Origin: Locusta migratoria
Lineage: Eukaryota > Arthropoda > Insecta > Orthoptera > Acrididae
Length of the DNA: 64,000 nt
NCBI GenBank assembly: GCA_026315105.1
Contig: CM048744.1
Span: forward strand, 663,465,676-663,529,675
Direction of reading: 5' to 3'
The notes under the pieces were generated by a model. That model was not told the DNA's origin, ran no database searches, and saw only the letters and a program-made list of their open reading frames with translations. The stretch's first letter is position 1, and each line of letters opens with the position of its first letter. Below, piece by piece: positions 8,886-20,060 of this stretch. The position numbers and the translations under genes are program-made.

Positions 8886-9222
8886 TTCCATCAAACTGTG
8901 ACTATATTGGAAGAACCGAAAAAATAAACCCGAAAAAAATTTAAACGTATCCGAACAAAGGAATACACTGCAGAAGGAAACGACGTTTTTGTTTCCAAAA
9001 TAGGAAAAATTCGGTGGTACAAAATTTTAAGTATAGTATCCAAGGAAAGAAAAAAAAGTAATACAATAAAAATGACGTACAACATTAATTCAAAACTCGA
9101 CTATGAGCAGTATTTATTGACATTGTGAGAGTGGGAGAGTTTTTGTGACTCGTTGTTGACGACGTCATATCTCCTTAATTATGTGTCGTAAGTAGTTTTA
9201 ACCACACAGCGATTGTTGTCTG
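8886..9222. other. AT-rich DNA without recognisable gene
   Basis: A/T-rich sequence with short open frames only. I see no repeat family or coding motif. Confidence 0.5.
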
Positions 9223-9254
9223 ATAGTTGTGGTGTCGCACAAGTCCAAAGTGCG

Positions 9255-9454
9255 GCCGGCCGCGGTGGCCGAGGGGACTAAGGCGCTCCAGTCACGGTCT
9301 GCACGGCCACTACGGTCGGGGGTTCGAATCCCCCCTCGGGCATGGATATTTGTGCCGTCCTAGTTCGTAAGTAGTTCATAAGTAGTTTGTAAGTTTAGGG
9401 ACTGATGACCCCGTAGTTAAGTCCCATAGACTATACAAAAATTTGAACATTTGA
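9255..9454 (+). repeat. SINE-1 copy 3 (complete, 200 bp)
   Basis: A full copy from GCCGGCCGCGGTGG to ATTTGAACATTTGA, with box A TGGCCGAGGGGACTAAGG, box B GGTTCGAATCC and the 3' hairpin. It is flanked by perfect 11-bp duplications TCCAAAGTGCG (9244-9254 and 9455-9465) inside the LTR. The insertion therefore postdates the LTR. Confidence 0.95.
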
Positions 9455-9524
9455 TCCAAAGTGCGCGCCACGTACTTTCGCCGCGCGCCGCCATGCACGC
9501 ACGGCGCGGCGTTCTTACGACGTC

Positions 9525-9562
9525 AGCCACGAGCGCCCTCTGCTGCAACTCCGCTCGTGGCT
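9525..9562 (+). promoter_or_regulatory. Conserved hairpin in the LTR
   Basis: AGCCACGAGCG pairs perfectly with CGCTCGTGGCT across a 16-nt loop. The other LTR copy (37070-37107) has GGCCACGAGCG and CGCTCGTGGCC, so both stem partners changed together. Confidence 0.55.
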
Positions 9563-9882
9563 ACCACTGAACTGGATCGGTCACTTGGAAATCAGACAGG
9601 CACTAGGAAAGTCTCTCATCAGTAGGCAGGCCTCTATCTACTTAAACTATGTATCTGCTTTCCATTAGACTTCAGTTAACAAAGCTAAGTATTTGTACTC
9701 TCTCTCTCCGAAATATATCTTGTTCTAATTTAGATTAGTGTTTGTAGTTTCTGCTGTCCCACTGGCTGATCACCTCAGACACTGTACCCGCACTCGCGTG
9801 CATCCTACTTTCCTGTGTCGGTCTCTCTCTACTCGGCCACTGACACCCAGGACAACCGACGGAAACGAGACACAAAAATAGT

Positions 9883-10400
9883 GAGTAATATGTGTACCAA
9901 GTTTAGTTGAAATCGGTCCAGTAGTAGCCACATACACACATGCAGCATTTTTTTTCGATGTGTAGATAAATACTCGACCAAAGAACGAAAATTGATCGCT
10001 GTATTTCATATTCTTACTCTGAGACGACAGAATAACGTATGGACGAAAACACTGGGATAGCTGTCTCAATCCCTGTGTCGGTGCCGCTAGGCCCTCCATC
10101 AAGCCGCGATGGCGCAATACGGACAGCTGCCTGTAGCGTCCAGTTTCAGGAAAAAGAAAATCACTTTGCAGAGAGGAGACAGAGCCGCGCTAAGCGGCCG
10201 TGTGCCGCCAGCACAAGAAGTCAGGTCCGGCGCCTTCCCAGAAGGGCGGGCAAAACACGCTATGGTAATGCGGCGCCATCTGCACCACAATGCCGACGCC
10301 TAATTACACCGACACCGATACTCTCCGCTTTGTTCCGATCAGGCGCCCGGCTCTGCTTCTTCCCCCCAAAATGATAACACCCAGCCACCACCTTCACGCC
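9883..10400. other. Unassigned repeat-like DNA
   Basis: 9883-9980 contains GTTGAAATCGGTCCAG, followed by a CACATACACACA run, a phrasing typical of retroelement debris. 10040-10380 is moderately GC-rich with open frames on both strands that show no domain. No gene is supported. Confidence 0.35.
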
Positions 10401-10405
10401 TACCT

Positions 10406-10583
10406 GTTCAAATGTTTGTAAACCTATGGAACTACACTGGTCACCAATCCCTAGGCTTACAAACTATTTGAACTAATGCTAAGGACAACAAATACAACCA
10501 AGCCAGAGGGAGGACTCGAACCTCCGACTGCGGGCAGCGGCGCGCTCTGCCTTGGAACGCTCGGCCACCCAACCACGGTCGCC
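10406..10583 (-). repeat. SINE-1 type B copy
   Basis: On the minus strand, a box A-like GGCCGAGCGTTCCAAGG is followed by box B GGTTCGAGTCCTCC and a tail with CCTAGGGATTGGTGACC, a variant of the SINE hairpin. Type B differs from type A in the tRNA-like body (GGAGGTTCGAGTCCTCC instead of GGGGGTTCGAATCCCCC). Confidence 0.75.
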
Positions 10584-10989
10584 AACCTATGCCTCGCTCT
10601 CGCTCCCACCGCATCCGAGTGTTCGCCGTTACGTGCGATGACTTGTTGCCTAAGCTCTGTGCTCGGCGAAAGGGACTCGTACGTCTCATCGAACAATTTG
10701 GATTACACACTGAGGGATACTCCTTAATATGGTGACGAAATTACTTTTGGCCGAGGTTGTGGAGCATGGCATCGATTCATCAAGTCGTTGGGACACCCCA
10801 GCAGCAATATTGAGACACGCTTCCCCTACAGCTATAAATGATGAAGTGTTGTTGATCGTGATGATCATGTAATATTTTCTTGGGCGTTAGACCCCAGCTA
10901 GGGTGGTGATCGGCATTCCTGGAACAAGTGTTTTAGGTGACTTCCGTGTCGATGATGAAGGAATGATAATGAGGACAGCGCAACCCCCA

Positions 10990-11175
10990 AAGACCGCACG
11001 GGAATAGTCAAGTGCTCTAAGGCGCCCTGCTGAGGAGTGCGCGGCCGTTCCGTCGGAGGTTCGAGTCCTCCCTCTTGCATGTGTATTGTTCTTAGCGTAT
11101 GTCAAGTTAAGCATTTTGTACGTTTAGTGACCGATAGCCCACAGCTTTTCACACATTTGAATATTTGAACACATT
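10990..11175 (+). repeat. SINE-1 type B copy, degenerate
   Basis: CTCTAAGGCGCC, then GGAGGTTCGAGTCCTCC, then a decayed tail (AGTGACCGATAGCCC) ending CACATTTGAATATTTG. Box A is damaged. Confidence 0.65.
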
Positions 11176-11449
11176 ACCCAGTCCCCAAGTGGTGAAAAAT
11201 CTCCAGATAAGGAATCGAATGCCCCCCCCCCCCTCCCCTGTGAGTGACAACCCACCAGCTGTCCACTGAGTTTTGTGCACGAAGGCACCTCACGATACTC
11301 TCCCACTGTTAATATAGCCGAAATCATTTAGTAGGAACCAAAAACCGCCCTGAAGAGGACAACTTCATAGTGCTCGGAACGTCGATATTCCTTTGCTGTT
11401 TTGAAACTGATGCGATCTAATACTCATAATTGTTTTATTCAAATCTCAC

Positions 11450-11700
11450 CCATTATTGTTCGCTTGGATTTATTTCCGGCAATCTATGTGGCCAAATCAG
11501 TCTGTAGAAACGTCCAGAATGTTCTTCGAAGCAATGACGAACATCTTTGAACCGGTTACATGGCGCAGTGCTATTTATAAAAATTCTATTGTTGTCTGGA
11601 AACACGTAGTCTGCAAATGGCTGTAAATGTTCTTCAAGTAGACAAATGTAGCAATTTAACAATTTACTGCCAATTATCGATTCATTTTGACCATAGCTTC
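11450..11700 (-). pseudogene. Tc1-like transposase fragment
   Basis: The minus strand encodes LLEEHLQPFADYVFPDNNRIF, then a segment with SEE-like and C-rich changes, then FEEHSGRFYRL-WPHRLPEINPSEQ. This matches the Tc1 block carrying the second catalytic Asp region and the SPDLNPIE third-residue motif. Here the expected D-N-A-P-C-H core is altered to N-S-T-A-P-C and the SPD is changed, so it is inactive. Only about 70 codons remain. Confidence 0.6.
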
Positions 11701-12957
11701 ATGGAGTTTGCGCTACACTGCTACGTACTACCAGATCTTACCAACTAAAATCAGGCTCATCCAAGTCACGGTTGTCCAGTCGTCTAACCAATATTGCCAC
11801 TAGCCCACGAGAGGCGCTGCAGGAGATGTCGTGCTGTGTGCCTGGCAAGGGGGGGTGGTATCATATTTGCGGTACAGTCAATAAGTTCAGAAACTTGGCG
11901 CCTGGAGGGTAGGCAGCCATACTACTCTCTATGTCGCACACGCGGCCGCATTTCACTTCATTGCACGACAGCGTGTGCAGCATACAGTGTCGTGTGGATG
12001 CCTATCCTTCAGGCGTCACGTCTCTGAATTTTACTCACTGTACTACGTATGATGTTCCAGATAATAAATGCTTAACAAGGTGACGAAAAATTCTACATTC
12101 GAGTAGCCATGCTGTTTGTAGTATCTGTACAGTTTTGAAAGGTATTTTTCATACATGGACGATTTCAAACAATGAATTTGATCTCAGATTACTCCCCATA
12201 TGTACTATTTACTTACTTTCCACATTATAGTAAATTTATGGTAGAAAAAAGCAAATAATCTACACCCAACTGAAGCGATGTACTAAATTGATATGAAGGG
12301 CTTAAGCATAAAAAACTAAGTAAATTAAAAACTTTTGAATAAAACCAGATATTTCACGTAATTTCGCGCAACTGCAGCCGGCTATCCGCAGGATGTACTG
12401 TATTTTTATATTTTTTTGTGGGTGCTATTTGTCGAGGCATGAAGAAAGAAATGGTTAAGTTCAGCTACTCTTGCGTTCAGATTATGTTCATTGCGAACAA
12501 GGGCGCACAAAATCACACAGTTTCGCCTGGAGTTCAGCTGCAATGAGGCACTGACTCATAATGGTTATGTGACAGACCTCACAACAGTGCGTTCACTGCC
12601 ACAAAATTACAGTGCACCCAATATCTGTCTTAAAATGTCCCATAATAAAATTGTGTTTCGGTAGGTCATGAATGGCAGTCACGAATGTTAACATTTTTAT
12701 CTGTGTTGCTGTCATTGTCACTATAACACCTACGTGCAACAGTGTTGTAAAACATATTATAAGCCAATAACAAATATAAAAAGATACCTGGCGACACGGT
12801 ATTTGCGATAAGTCACCAATGTCGCGTCACACTTTTCTCTCATTGGCAGTAGTTTCCTTAGGTATGGTAACATAGGAGAAAAATCTAGACTTTGGTCTGG
12901 TTAGAGGTTATAGATATTCAGAAGAGATGAAAATATAACCAGAGAGGAAAAGATGTA
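11701..12957. other. Gene-free interval
   Basis: 11760-12050 is of mixed composition with no recognisable family. 12060-12957 is AT-rich with short frames only. No RNA gene or clear repeat boundary is visible. Confidence 0.5.
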
Positions 12958-13155
12958 GGCCGGCGCAATGGCCGAGCGGTCAGAGGCGCGCCAGTCACGG
13001 TCTGCATGGCCGCTACAGTTGGGGGTTCGAATCCCCCCTCGGGCATGGATGTTTGTGTCGTCTTTAGTATAAGGAAGTTCATAAGTAGTTTGTAAGTTTA
13101 GGGACTGATGACCCCGCAGTAAAATCTCTTAAGCTTAACAAACATTTGATTTGAA
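12958..13155 (+). repeat. SINE-1 copy 4
   Basis: GCCGGCGCAATGGCCGAGCGG head, intact box B GGGGGTTCGAATCCCCCC, GGGCATGGATGTTTGTG and a hairpin tail (AGGGACTGATGACCCCGCAG). The closing AGTCCC is eroded. No clear target duplication. Confidence 0.85.
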
Positions 13156-13589
13156 AAGTTGAAGGACAGCATCAAACCAAGAACATGTCATCATCTGCCA
13201 GGCGCAATTTATCACAATCACGTGACTTTCCGTCATCTCGTATCATAAAAACAGGTACAAGATTTAACAAAATACCAGAAATTTAGGAAAACCTATCATT
13301 CCTCTGTGACTTATTCTAACTTTATAACTGTGTCAGCGCTAATGACTCAAACATATGGAATTGGCTCGCTATGCAACTGGTTCTACTTACTAGCTTTTTA
13401 CATTCAATAGTTGCCGGCGGTATTATGGCTATGTGGCAGTTCTTCTAAGTGCCGAAGACATAAAAATATCTTGGTTACCGAGTACGTATTTGCTTCTGGC
13501 ATGAGGATTTGGCGCTACAATCGAAAAATACATTCCATTTGTTTATGCTCCTTCCAAAACATACGCAAGATTCCCAGTTTTTAAGGACG

Positions 13590-13785
13590 TCGCCGTGGTG
13601 CAGTGGCCGAGCGCTCTAAGGCGCTTTGTTGCGGAGCGCGTGGTTGCCCGCCATCGGAGGTTCCCTGGTACATGGATAAGTATGTTGTCCTTATCGTAAG
13701 TTGGTTTAAGTTACTTTAAGTAGTTTGTAAGTCTAGGGACTAATAACCGCTGCAGTTAAGTCCCTTACATTCACAAAAAATTTTA
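13590..13785 (+). repeat. SINE-1 type B copy
   Basis: GTGGTGCAGTGGCCGAGCGC with CTCTAAGGCGC, then a shortened box B (CGGAGGTTCC), then CTAGGGACTAATAACCGCTG and GTTAAGTCCCTTAC. The B box has lost TTCGA, so it is probably not transcribed. Confidence 0.75.
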
Positions 13786-13827
13786 CGTGCACAATTTTCT
13801 TCCTTCGGGACATCCACAACCGTTGAT

Positions 13828-13905
13828 CTTCATTTTAAATAATGGGATCCGCAACAGTTGTTAATTTTAAACTTTTTATTTGTATGCACTACCCGAGTTC
13901 CAAGA
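13828..13905. repeat. Fragment related to the 16.1-16.9 kb inverted repeat arm
   Basis: TAATGGGATCCGCAAC, then AGTTGTTAATTTTAAAC, then GCACTACC-GAGTT closely follow the left arm at 16147-16215 and the inverted right arm. It is a partial copy of that repeat family. Confidence 0.6.
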
Positions 13906-13995
13906 CCTACATCTCATCATCAAGTGTATCTGAAAATTACAATCAAATTGGCAATATTCTGCCTTTTCGATGTTTCACTTCTTAATTATGGGACT

Positions 13996-14195
13996 GCCGG
14001 CCGCGGTGGCCGAGGGGACTAAGGCGCTCCAGTCACGGTCCACACGGCCACTACGGTCGGGGGTTCGAATCCCCCCTCGGGCATGGATATTTGTGCCGTC
14101 CTAGTTTGTAAGCTAGTTCATAAGTAGTTTGTAAGTTTAGGGACTGATGACCCCGTAGTTAAGTCCCATAGACTATACAAACATTTGAACATTTG
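13996..14195 (+). repeat. SINE-1 copy 5 (complete, 200 bp)
   Basis: A full copy with intact boxes and 3' hairpin, flanked by perfect 12-bp duplications AATTATGGGACT (13984-13995 and 14196-14207). The length equals that of copy 3, which defines the 200-bp unit. Confidence 0.95.
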
Positions 14196-14378
14196 AATTA
14201 TGGGACTTATTGTTTTACACGGAGACCTCGTTAGTGGCAATGTGGCGCTCAAGTTGCATACAGACTCACCATTTTAATCTGTTCCTACATTTAACAGTTT
14301 TAAGGACATATACTCCCTTTGTACTGAATAATTTTAGTAAAGGCGTAGGGTAGACATCTTATTACATGATAGACGTCA

Positions 14379-16054
14379 AGAAAAGCAACTCTACGAATAT
14401 CAAGAACTCAGATGGGAAACCAGTTCTCAGCAAAGAAGGGAAAGCTGAAAGGTGGAAAGAGTACATAGAGCAGCTCTACAAAGGAAATGAACTTAGAGAC
14501 AATGTTGTAGGAAGGGAAGAGGAAGTAGGTCAAGATGAAATAAGAGATACTATACTGAGAGATGAATTTGACAGAGCCTTGAGAGACCTAGGTCGGAACA
14601 AGGCCCCAGGAGTAGATGACATACCCTCAGAGCTACTAAAGTCTCTGGGAGAGCCAGCCATGACAAGACTATTTGAACTGGTGTGTAGGATGTATGAGAC
14701 AGGCGAAATGCCCTCAGACTTTAAGAAAAATGTTATAATCCCCATTCCAAAGAAATCAGGCGCAGACAGGTGTGAAAATTACAGAACCATCAGTTTGATA
14801 AGTTATGGTTGCAAAATTTTAACACGAATTATCTACAGGAGAATGGAAAAGCTGGTAGAAGCTGACCTCGGGGAAGATCAGTTTGGATTCAGGAGGAACA
14901 TAGGAACCCGGGAGGCAATACTCACTTTACGTCTTATCTTAGAAGATAGATTAAGGAAAGGCAAACCTACATGTTTAGCTTTTGTAGATTTGGAGAAAGC
15001 ATTTGACAATGTTGACTGGAATACACTATTTCAAATTCTGAAGTCAGCAGGGGTAAAATACAGGAAAAGGAGAGTTATTTACAACTTGTACAAAAGCCAG
15101 ACCGCAGTTATTAGACTCGAAGGGCATGAAAGGGAAACATCCGTTGGGAAGGGAGTAAGACAGGGTTGTAGCCTTTCTCCGATGTTATTTAATTTGTACA
15201 TCGAGAAGGCGGTGAAGGAAAGCAAGGAAAAATTTAGAATAGGGATTAAAGTTCAGGGGGAAGAAATAAAAACATTGCGTTTTGCTGATGACATTGCAAT
15301 TCTGTCAGAGACAGCGAACGACCTGGAAGAGCAGTTGAATGGAATGGGCAGTGTGTTGAAGAGAGCGTATAAAATGAACATTAACAAGAGCAAAACAAAA
15401 ATAATGGAGTGCGGTCTTAGAAAATCAGGCGATACTGAAGGAATTAGATTAGGTAACGAAACAATGAAGGTGGTAGATGAGTTTTGTTACTTGGGTAGTA
15501 AAATAACATGCGATGGTCGCAGTACAGAGGATATAAAATTCAGAATGGCAATGGGAAGAAAAGCATTTTTGAAAAAGAGAAATTTGCTAACATCGAATAT
15601 TAATTTAAGGGTAAGGAAGTCCTTTCTGAAGGCATTTGTGTGGAGTGTTGCCTTGTACGGGAGTGAAACATGGACAGTGCGGACAGGAAGAGAATAGAGG
15701 CTTTTGAAATGTGGTGCTACAGAAGAATGCTGAAGATTAGGTGGATAGATCGCATAACTAATGAAGAGGTACTGAACAGAATTGGTGAGAAAAGGAATTT
15801 TTGGCATACCCTGACTAAAAGAAGGGATCGCTTGGTAGGACACATTCTTAGACATCGGGGAATCGTAAATTTAGCATTGGAGGGAAGTGTGTGGGGTAAA
15901 AATCGCAGAGGGAGACCAAGAGACGCGTATAGTAAGAAGATTCAAGTGGATGTGGGTTGCCGTTCGTATGAGGAGATGAAAAGGCTTGCTCAGGATAGAG
16001 TAGGGTGGAGAGCTGCATCAAACCAGTCTCCGGACTGAAGACCATAACAACAAC
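14379..16054 (+). pseudogene. 5'-truncated RTE-clade (BovB-like) retrotransposon
   Basis: Frame 14366-15697 encodes about 440 residues of reverse transcriptase: NKAPGVDDIPSELL, YRTISLISYGCKILTRIIYR, FGFRRNIGTREAI, LAFVDLEKAFDNVDW, GVRQGCSLSPMLFNLYIEK, FADD and FCYLGSKIT. A 7-bp deletion near 15680, compared with the copy at 33590, shifts the frame. The C-terminal 120 residues (FEMWCYRRMLKIRW...GHILRHRG...SNQSPD) continue at 15690-16038. The endonuclease is missing. It ends with CATAACAACAACA and is flanked by AGACGTCA duplications (14371-14378, 16055-16062), showing a genuine truncated insertion. The first ATG lies in flanking target DNA. Otherwise well preserved. Confidence 0.88.
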
Positions 16055-16084
16055 AGACGTCACTATTTTATTTTATTTTGCAGA

Positions 16085-16945
16085 TGCAAAATTATTCTTT
16101 TCTTCCACATATTGAATGTCGTCGGATTAAGTAAAAATTTCAGTTTAAATAGTGGGATTCGCAACTGTTGTTAATTTTAAAATTTTTATTTTGTGCACTA
16201 CCAGAGTTTCTAGACTTTGTAAGGGAACTACTGAATGGAAATGTGAATCCTAAGTTTACGCTATATAGGTTGGCAACAACTTATACAGCCATCTTTGTGA
16301 GATTACATTTAATTAATTTATAACAATGATTTTTCAGCACAATTAGTGTAAAGAAAATGGGGTTGAAAATATAATTAACTAATCATTCATACAAAACCCC
16401 TTTTTCTTTACACTAATCGCGCTCAAAAATCATGTTATAGATTGATTAAATGGAGTCTCACTGAGTGGAAATCTATATTAATAATAAAAGAAAAACAAAC
16501 GAAGAATTCATTAAAGTAGTAAATACATGTAATTAACACTTATCTTGCACTCATAGATTCCAAACCTCATCAGGTGCCAGCTTCAATTTCTCCATCTACC
16601 ACCCGATCCTCTCGCTTGGCTACCAGACGCGATCCTTCCCCGACCGACTCCAGACTGCTACTGCTTCTTACTCAGAGGAAAAACCACTACCTACCGGCCG
16701 CCGAAGATAATCTTACTTCACCGAAACAAAGATGGCTGATTAAGTTGTTAACAACCTATATAGCGAAAACTTAGGATTCGAGACTTCCATTCAGTAGTCC
16801 CCTTACAAGGTCTCGAAACTCTGGTAGTGCACAAAATAAAAATTTTAAAATTAACAACAGTTGCGAATCCCACTATTTAAACTGGTATTTTTACTTAATC
16901 CGACGACATTCAGTATGTGGAAGAAAAGAATAATTCTGACAGACT
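16085..16945. mobile_element. Long inverted-repeat (foldback) element with an inner palindrome
   Basis: The left arm (about 16091-16296) and right arm (about 16722-16941) are inverted copies of about 210 bp: ATTCTTTTCTTCCACAT, GTGGGATTCGCAAC, CACTACCAGAGTTTC and AGCCATCTTTGT each recur in reverse complement. Inside, 16288-16461 is a second palindrome (TTAGTGTAAAGAAAATGGGG against CCCCTTTTTCTTTACACTAA). About 260 bp unique to the centre has no protein motif. A non-autonomous DNA element with another palindromic element in it is the simplest reading. Confidence 0.65.
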
Positions 16946-17642
16946 GTAGCAGTCTACTGAGGTCTGTATAAAGTATGACGTGTCACAAAGGCGACACAAC
17001 TCTCAGGTAGAAATGTAATGCTTCAATTCGTCTGCCTTTGTAGCAGGTAACGTGCGCCCTTCCACACAGTGGTTAATTATGGCCAGACAGTGTTCTGCCC
17101 TCCAGCTGTCTCCGCGTTCACACAGTTTACTTCTCCCTCTATTGTTGCAGTGGGTCTGCCGCGCCCCGCTGTGTCCTTTCCCCGTTAAAATCAGCTTTCG
17201 GTAATCGCCTTAGCGGGCAACCCTTGCACAAGAGGCAGTCCCCTCTCACAATCTTCTAATATAATCCAGCTGCTGCATCAGATGGAAAGGCTTAAAAGCG
17301 GTTGTCTATATTTCCTGACGACGCCCTTTTTACATGTCTGAAGTGTTGACTGGCGGTCGCCACAGTAACTAACGCTCCCCTAACGCAATTATTTGTGACA
17401 CTTCTGTTATGCTCGTAACTCCGTCGCCGTGTTTTAGAGGACTAGGAAAAACAGCGATTCCATAAATAATCGAACTCCCCTGTATAGAACTGCGTCAAAC
17501 GTCTGAATACCTTAGAGCATACTTTACGTCCTTAATATTTGACTTACGTAATGGAGGAAAAAAATTCATTTCTATGAAACTGTTGGCATCACTAATTACT
17601 CTCGTTATTAGACACTGAACATGCGTCGAAATTTACCAAAAT
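16946..17642. other. Gene-free interval
   Basis: Mixed composition with several stops in every frame. No repeat or RNA signature recognised. Confidence 0.5.
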
Positions 17643-17651
17643 GTTTATTGT

Positions 17652-17852
17652 CAAAATGGTCAAATGTTTGTAAATCTATCGGACCAAACTGCGTGGTCAT
17701 CAGTCCGTAGCTTTCAAAATACTTAAACTAAGACACACTAACCTAACGACAAACACACATGCCACAGGGAGGACTCGAACCTCCGATGGCGAGCAACCGC
17801 GCGCTCCGCAGCGAGGCGCCTTAGACCGCTTGGCTACTCCACCACGTCAAAC
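17652..17852 (-). repeat. SINE-1 type B copy
   Basis: The minus strand has a TGGAGTAGCCAAGCGGTCTAAGG head (here as two overlapping motifs), a GGAGGTTCGAGTCCTCC box B and a decayed hairpin (ACTGATGACCACGCAG). GTTTATTGT at 17643-17651 and 17853-17861 is a 9-bp target duplication. Confidence 0.8.
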
Positions 17853-17862
17853 GTTTATTGTT

Positions 17863-19296
17863 ACAAACTATTGTGACATTTGATAGTATCCTATACAAAA
17901 ATGTTTATAATTTGCCAGTGTAATTGACACCTATTGAACGTCGAAATTAAATTTTGATTTTTTTTTTTTTTTTTTTTTTTTTGCTCTTGAGATCTAGATA
18001 CTTGTACAAACATGACTGTACATTTCCCTTGAAATGACTTTTGCTGTGATGTCAAACAGTGGAAAAACCAGGAAAAATACTGAATTTGCCAATAAAGACA
18101 TCGAAATTGGGGAATAAAGGGAATTTACAAATAATTTCTATTTGGAAAAAAATTCACGTAACTTGCCTAATTTTTCAAAAGGTACATCAAACATGAAAAA
18201 AAGAAAGAAAAGAAAAATAGAGGACGAATATGACAAAAAACGATAATAAGTATTAAAAAGTAGCAACAAAACTGACCAAAAAACGCCGATTTATTGACAA
18301 AAGACCCAAGTAAATTGGGATCAAAAGCACCGAAACTGGAAAAAATTAAGGCTAACATTGGTGAAATCAATAAGAAGTTTAAAATGACACAGAAAATGAA
18401 AAGTGTTAACAATAATTTGGCTCAAGAAATGCACCAAATATAGAAAAAAGTAGTACCGAAATTAGCAAAACGGAACAACGAAATTTGCAAAATACCAATT
18501 TTTTGGCAAACGATTAAACCGAAATCGGAAAAAAATTGCAAAAATGTTGACGAAAAGAACTCTTATATCAGTAACACAAATGAAAAATGCCAAACTTTCA
18601 TACAACGATTTTGGCTGTGAAATAAAATGTTTTTCTTCCAAGTATAGGGTAAAGTGTGGTCAATTTAAAGCAAAACCTTGTTTTTCAAGCATCTCAGTAT
18701 TTATGACGTCATATCTCCTCAATCACACATATGTCGTACCATGATAAAATTTTGCATGTAATCCAGTCATAAATGGGCGCAACTTTTCCAACTGCACTAA
18801 AACGTCGTGCGTGTGGCTGCAGTTTTACTGTACGCCATTGGAAGGAGAACATTGGTTTTGACATGTGAAATCTCCTGAAGTATGTGCCGTACCATTTTGT
18901 ACCTGTAGCCACTGATATACTTAGATATTGTCAGAAAAGTGTATTGCGAATGGAGTTAGAAGTTGAAGAGTAATAAATTAAAATGTCAGAGCAGATGCTG
19001 AAATTTGAGAACATGAACAGCAAAAATGTAGTAAGCGAAAAAAGTTTATTTTCCTTTCCTCATTATGTTGGACTGTCAGCAACATAAAGCTTCTCATATA
19101 AAGTTTTTTTTTTTTTTTAGTCGTTAGTGTTAGAATTTTCGAGAAATAGAAGAACATTGTTGGCATCTTTGAGAGCCATCTGGTTCAGAACAAACACACA
19201 ACGTTTAATTGTGATATGTACCTTGTTGTTTTAAACCTTAGTTGAGTTTCTACCTTTTCAGATACGACACTAATTATAATGTGAATTTTCAACTTT
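17863..19296. other. Gene-free interval with purine-rich degenerate repeats
   Basis: 17958-17982 is a T run. 18050-18560 is A-rich with a recurring degenerate CCGAAATT-GCAAAA phrase (for example 18452, 18474, 18520), possibly an old satellite. A second T run is at 19106-19119. The rest is AT-rich with no coding motif. Confidence 0.4.
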
Positions 19297-20060
19297 TCAT
19301 GGCGTAAGGAGTAATCCAATGAATTTCGGGCATGTGGCCGTGCAGATTCCACGTATTCCACTAATATTTCGGCCACGTATCGTCCGGCCATTTTCAGAGT
19401 GAGTCCAAGACTGTCGACAAGTTGCCAGGCGCGGCCTTATATGCACCATCGCGACTGCACTGCGCATACGGGTCTCAGCACCACCCCCTAGAGAGAAGGC
19501 CGCGGCGCTCAGTGTGACGTCAGGCAGAGTAGGTTGCGCGCGCATTGCTGACTGGGTCGCTGCTTCGGCATCGTGGGCCGTGCCCCAGCGGCTACCCAGT
19601 CAGCAATGCGCGCGGAACCTACTCTGCCTGACGTCACACTAGAGCGCCGCGGTCTTTTCTCTAGGTCTCAGATGCTGGTCGGCGGCAAAGAGATACACTT
19701 AGCACGCGCGCTCCCGTGGCGAAAGGTTCTGTTGTCGACATATGTTCTACCCTAGCAACACCTTGTCGACATCTCTGCAATTTTGTAACATTAAGTGCAG
19801 GATCCCACGCCTTGTTCCAATTAAAACCATTATCTCTGTTTATTAAATTTTCAGGTAATCTAATTTCTACTGCTTCCTTAAAAATTGCGTCCAAAAATGA
19901 AAGTATAGGTGTTAAAATCTTCACATCACTGTAATTCATTGAATGCCTTGTATCTAAACAATGTTCTGCCACAGCTGACTTGCCTGGCTGTAACAAACGA
20001 GTGTATCTTCGGTGATCAACACATCTTTCGTGGACAGTGCGGTTTGTCTGTCCTACAGGA
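19297..20060 (-). pseudogene. Penelope-like element end (GIY-YIG endonuclease), copy 1
   Basis: The minus-strand reading near 20040-19760 gives HRRYTRLLQPGKSAVAEHC, LDTRHSMNYSDVKILTP, then IFKEAVEIRLPENLINRDNG and WDPALNVTKLQ. This matches the C-terminal GIY-YIG endonuclease of Penelope-like elements (His, Glu and the Asn-Arg-Asp region). Downstream, the family's 3' segment reads GGCCGAAATATTAGTGGAAT. It is interrupted by a palindrome at 19479-19663. No RT domain is present, so only the distal part remains. The same family is found in the opposite orientation from 20061. Confidence 0.72.
19471..19671. repeat. 185-bp palindromic insertion with GGTCTCAG flanks
   Basis: GGTCTCAG occurs at 19471-19478 and 19664-19671. 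Between them, arms of about 72 bp are near-perfect reverse complements (TAGAGAGAAGGCCGCGGCGC... against ...GCGCCGCGGTCTTTTCTCTA) around a 36-bp spacer. The equivalent site in the other Penelope copy (24050-24062) lacks it, so it is an insertion. Ten extra bases separate the left flank from the palindrome. Confidence 0.65.

Larger units (their letters stand above)
9228..9877 (+). mobile_element. Probable solo LTR (interrupted by a SINE)
   Basis: About 440 bp without the insertion. It starts TGTGGTGTCGCACAAGTCC and ends GAGACACAAAA, flanked by ATAGT at 9223-9227 and 9878-9882, a 5-bp duplication as expected for LTR elements. The second copy at 36984-37434 is followed by a PBS-like sequence, which sets the orientation. 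The ending does not show the usual CA, so the exact 3' boundary is uncertain. No internal region is attached, hence a solo LTR. Confidence 0.6.
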
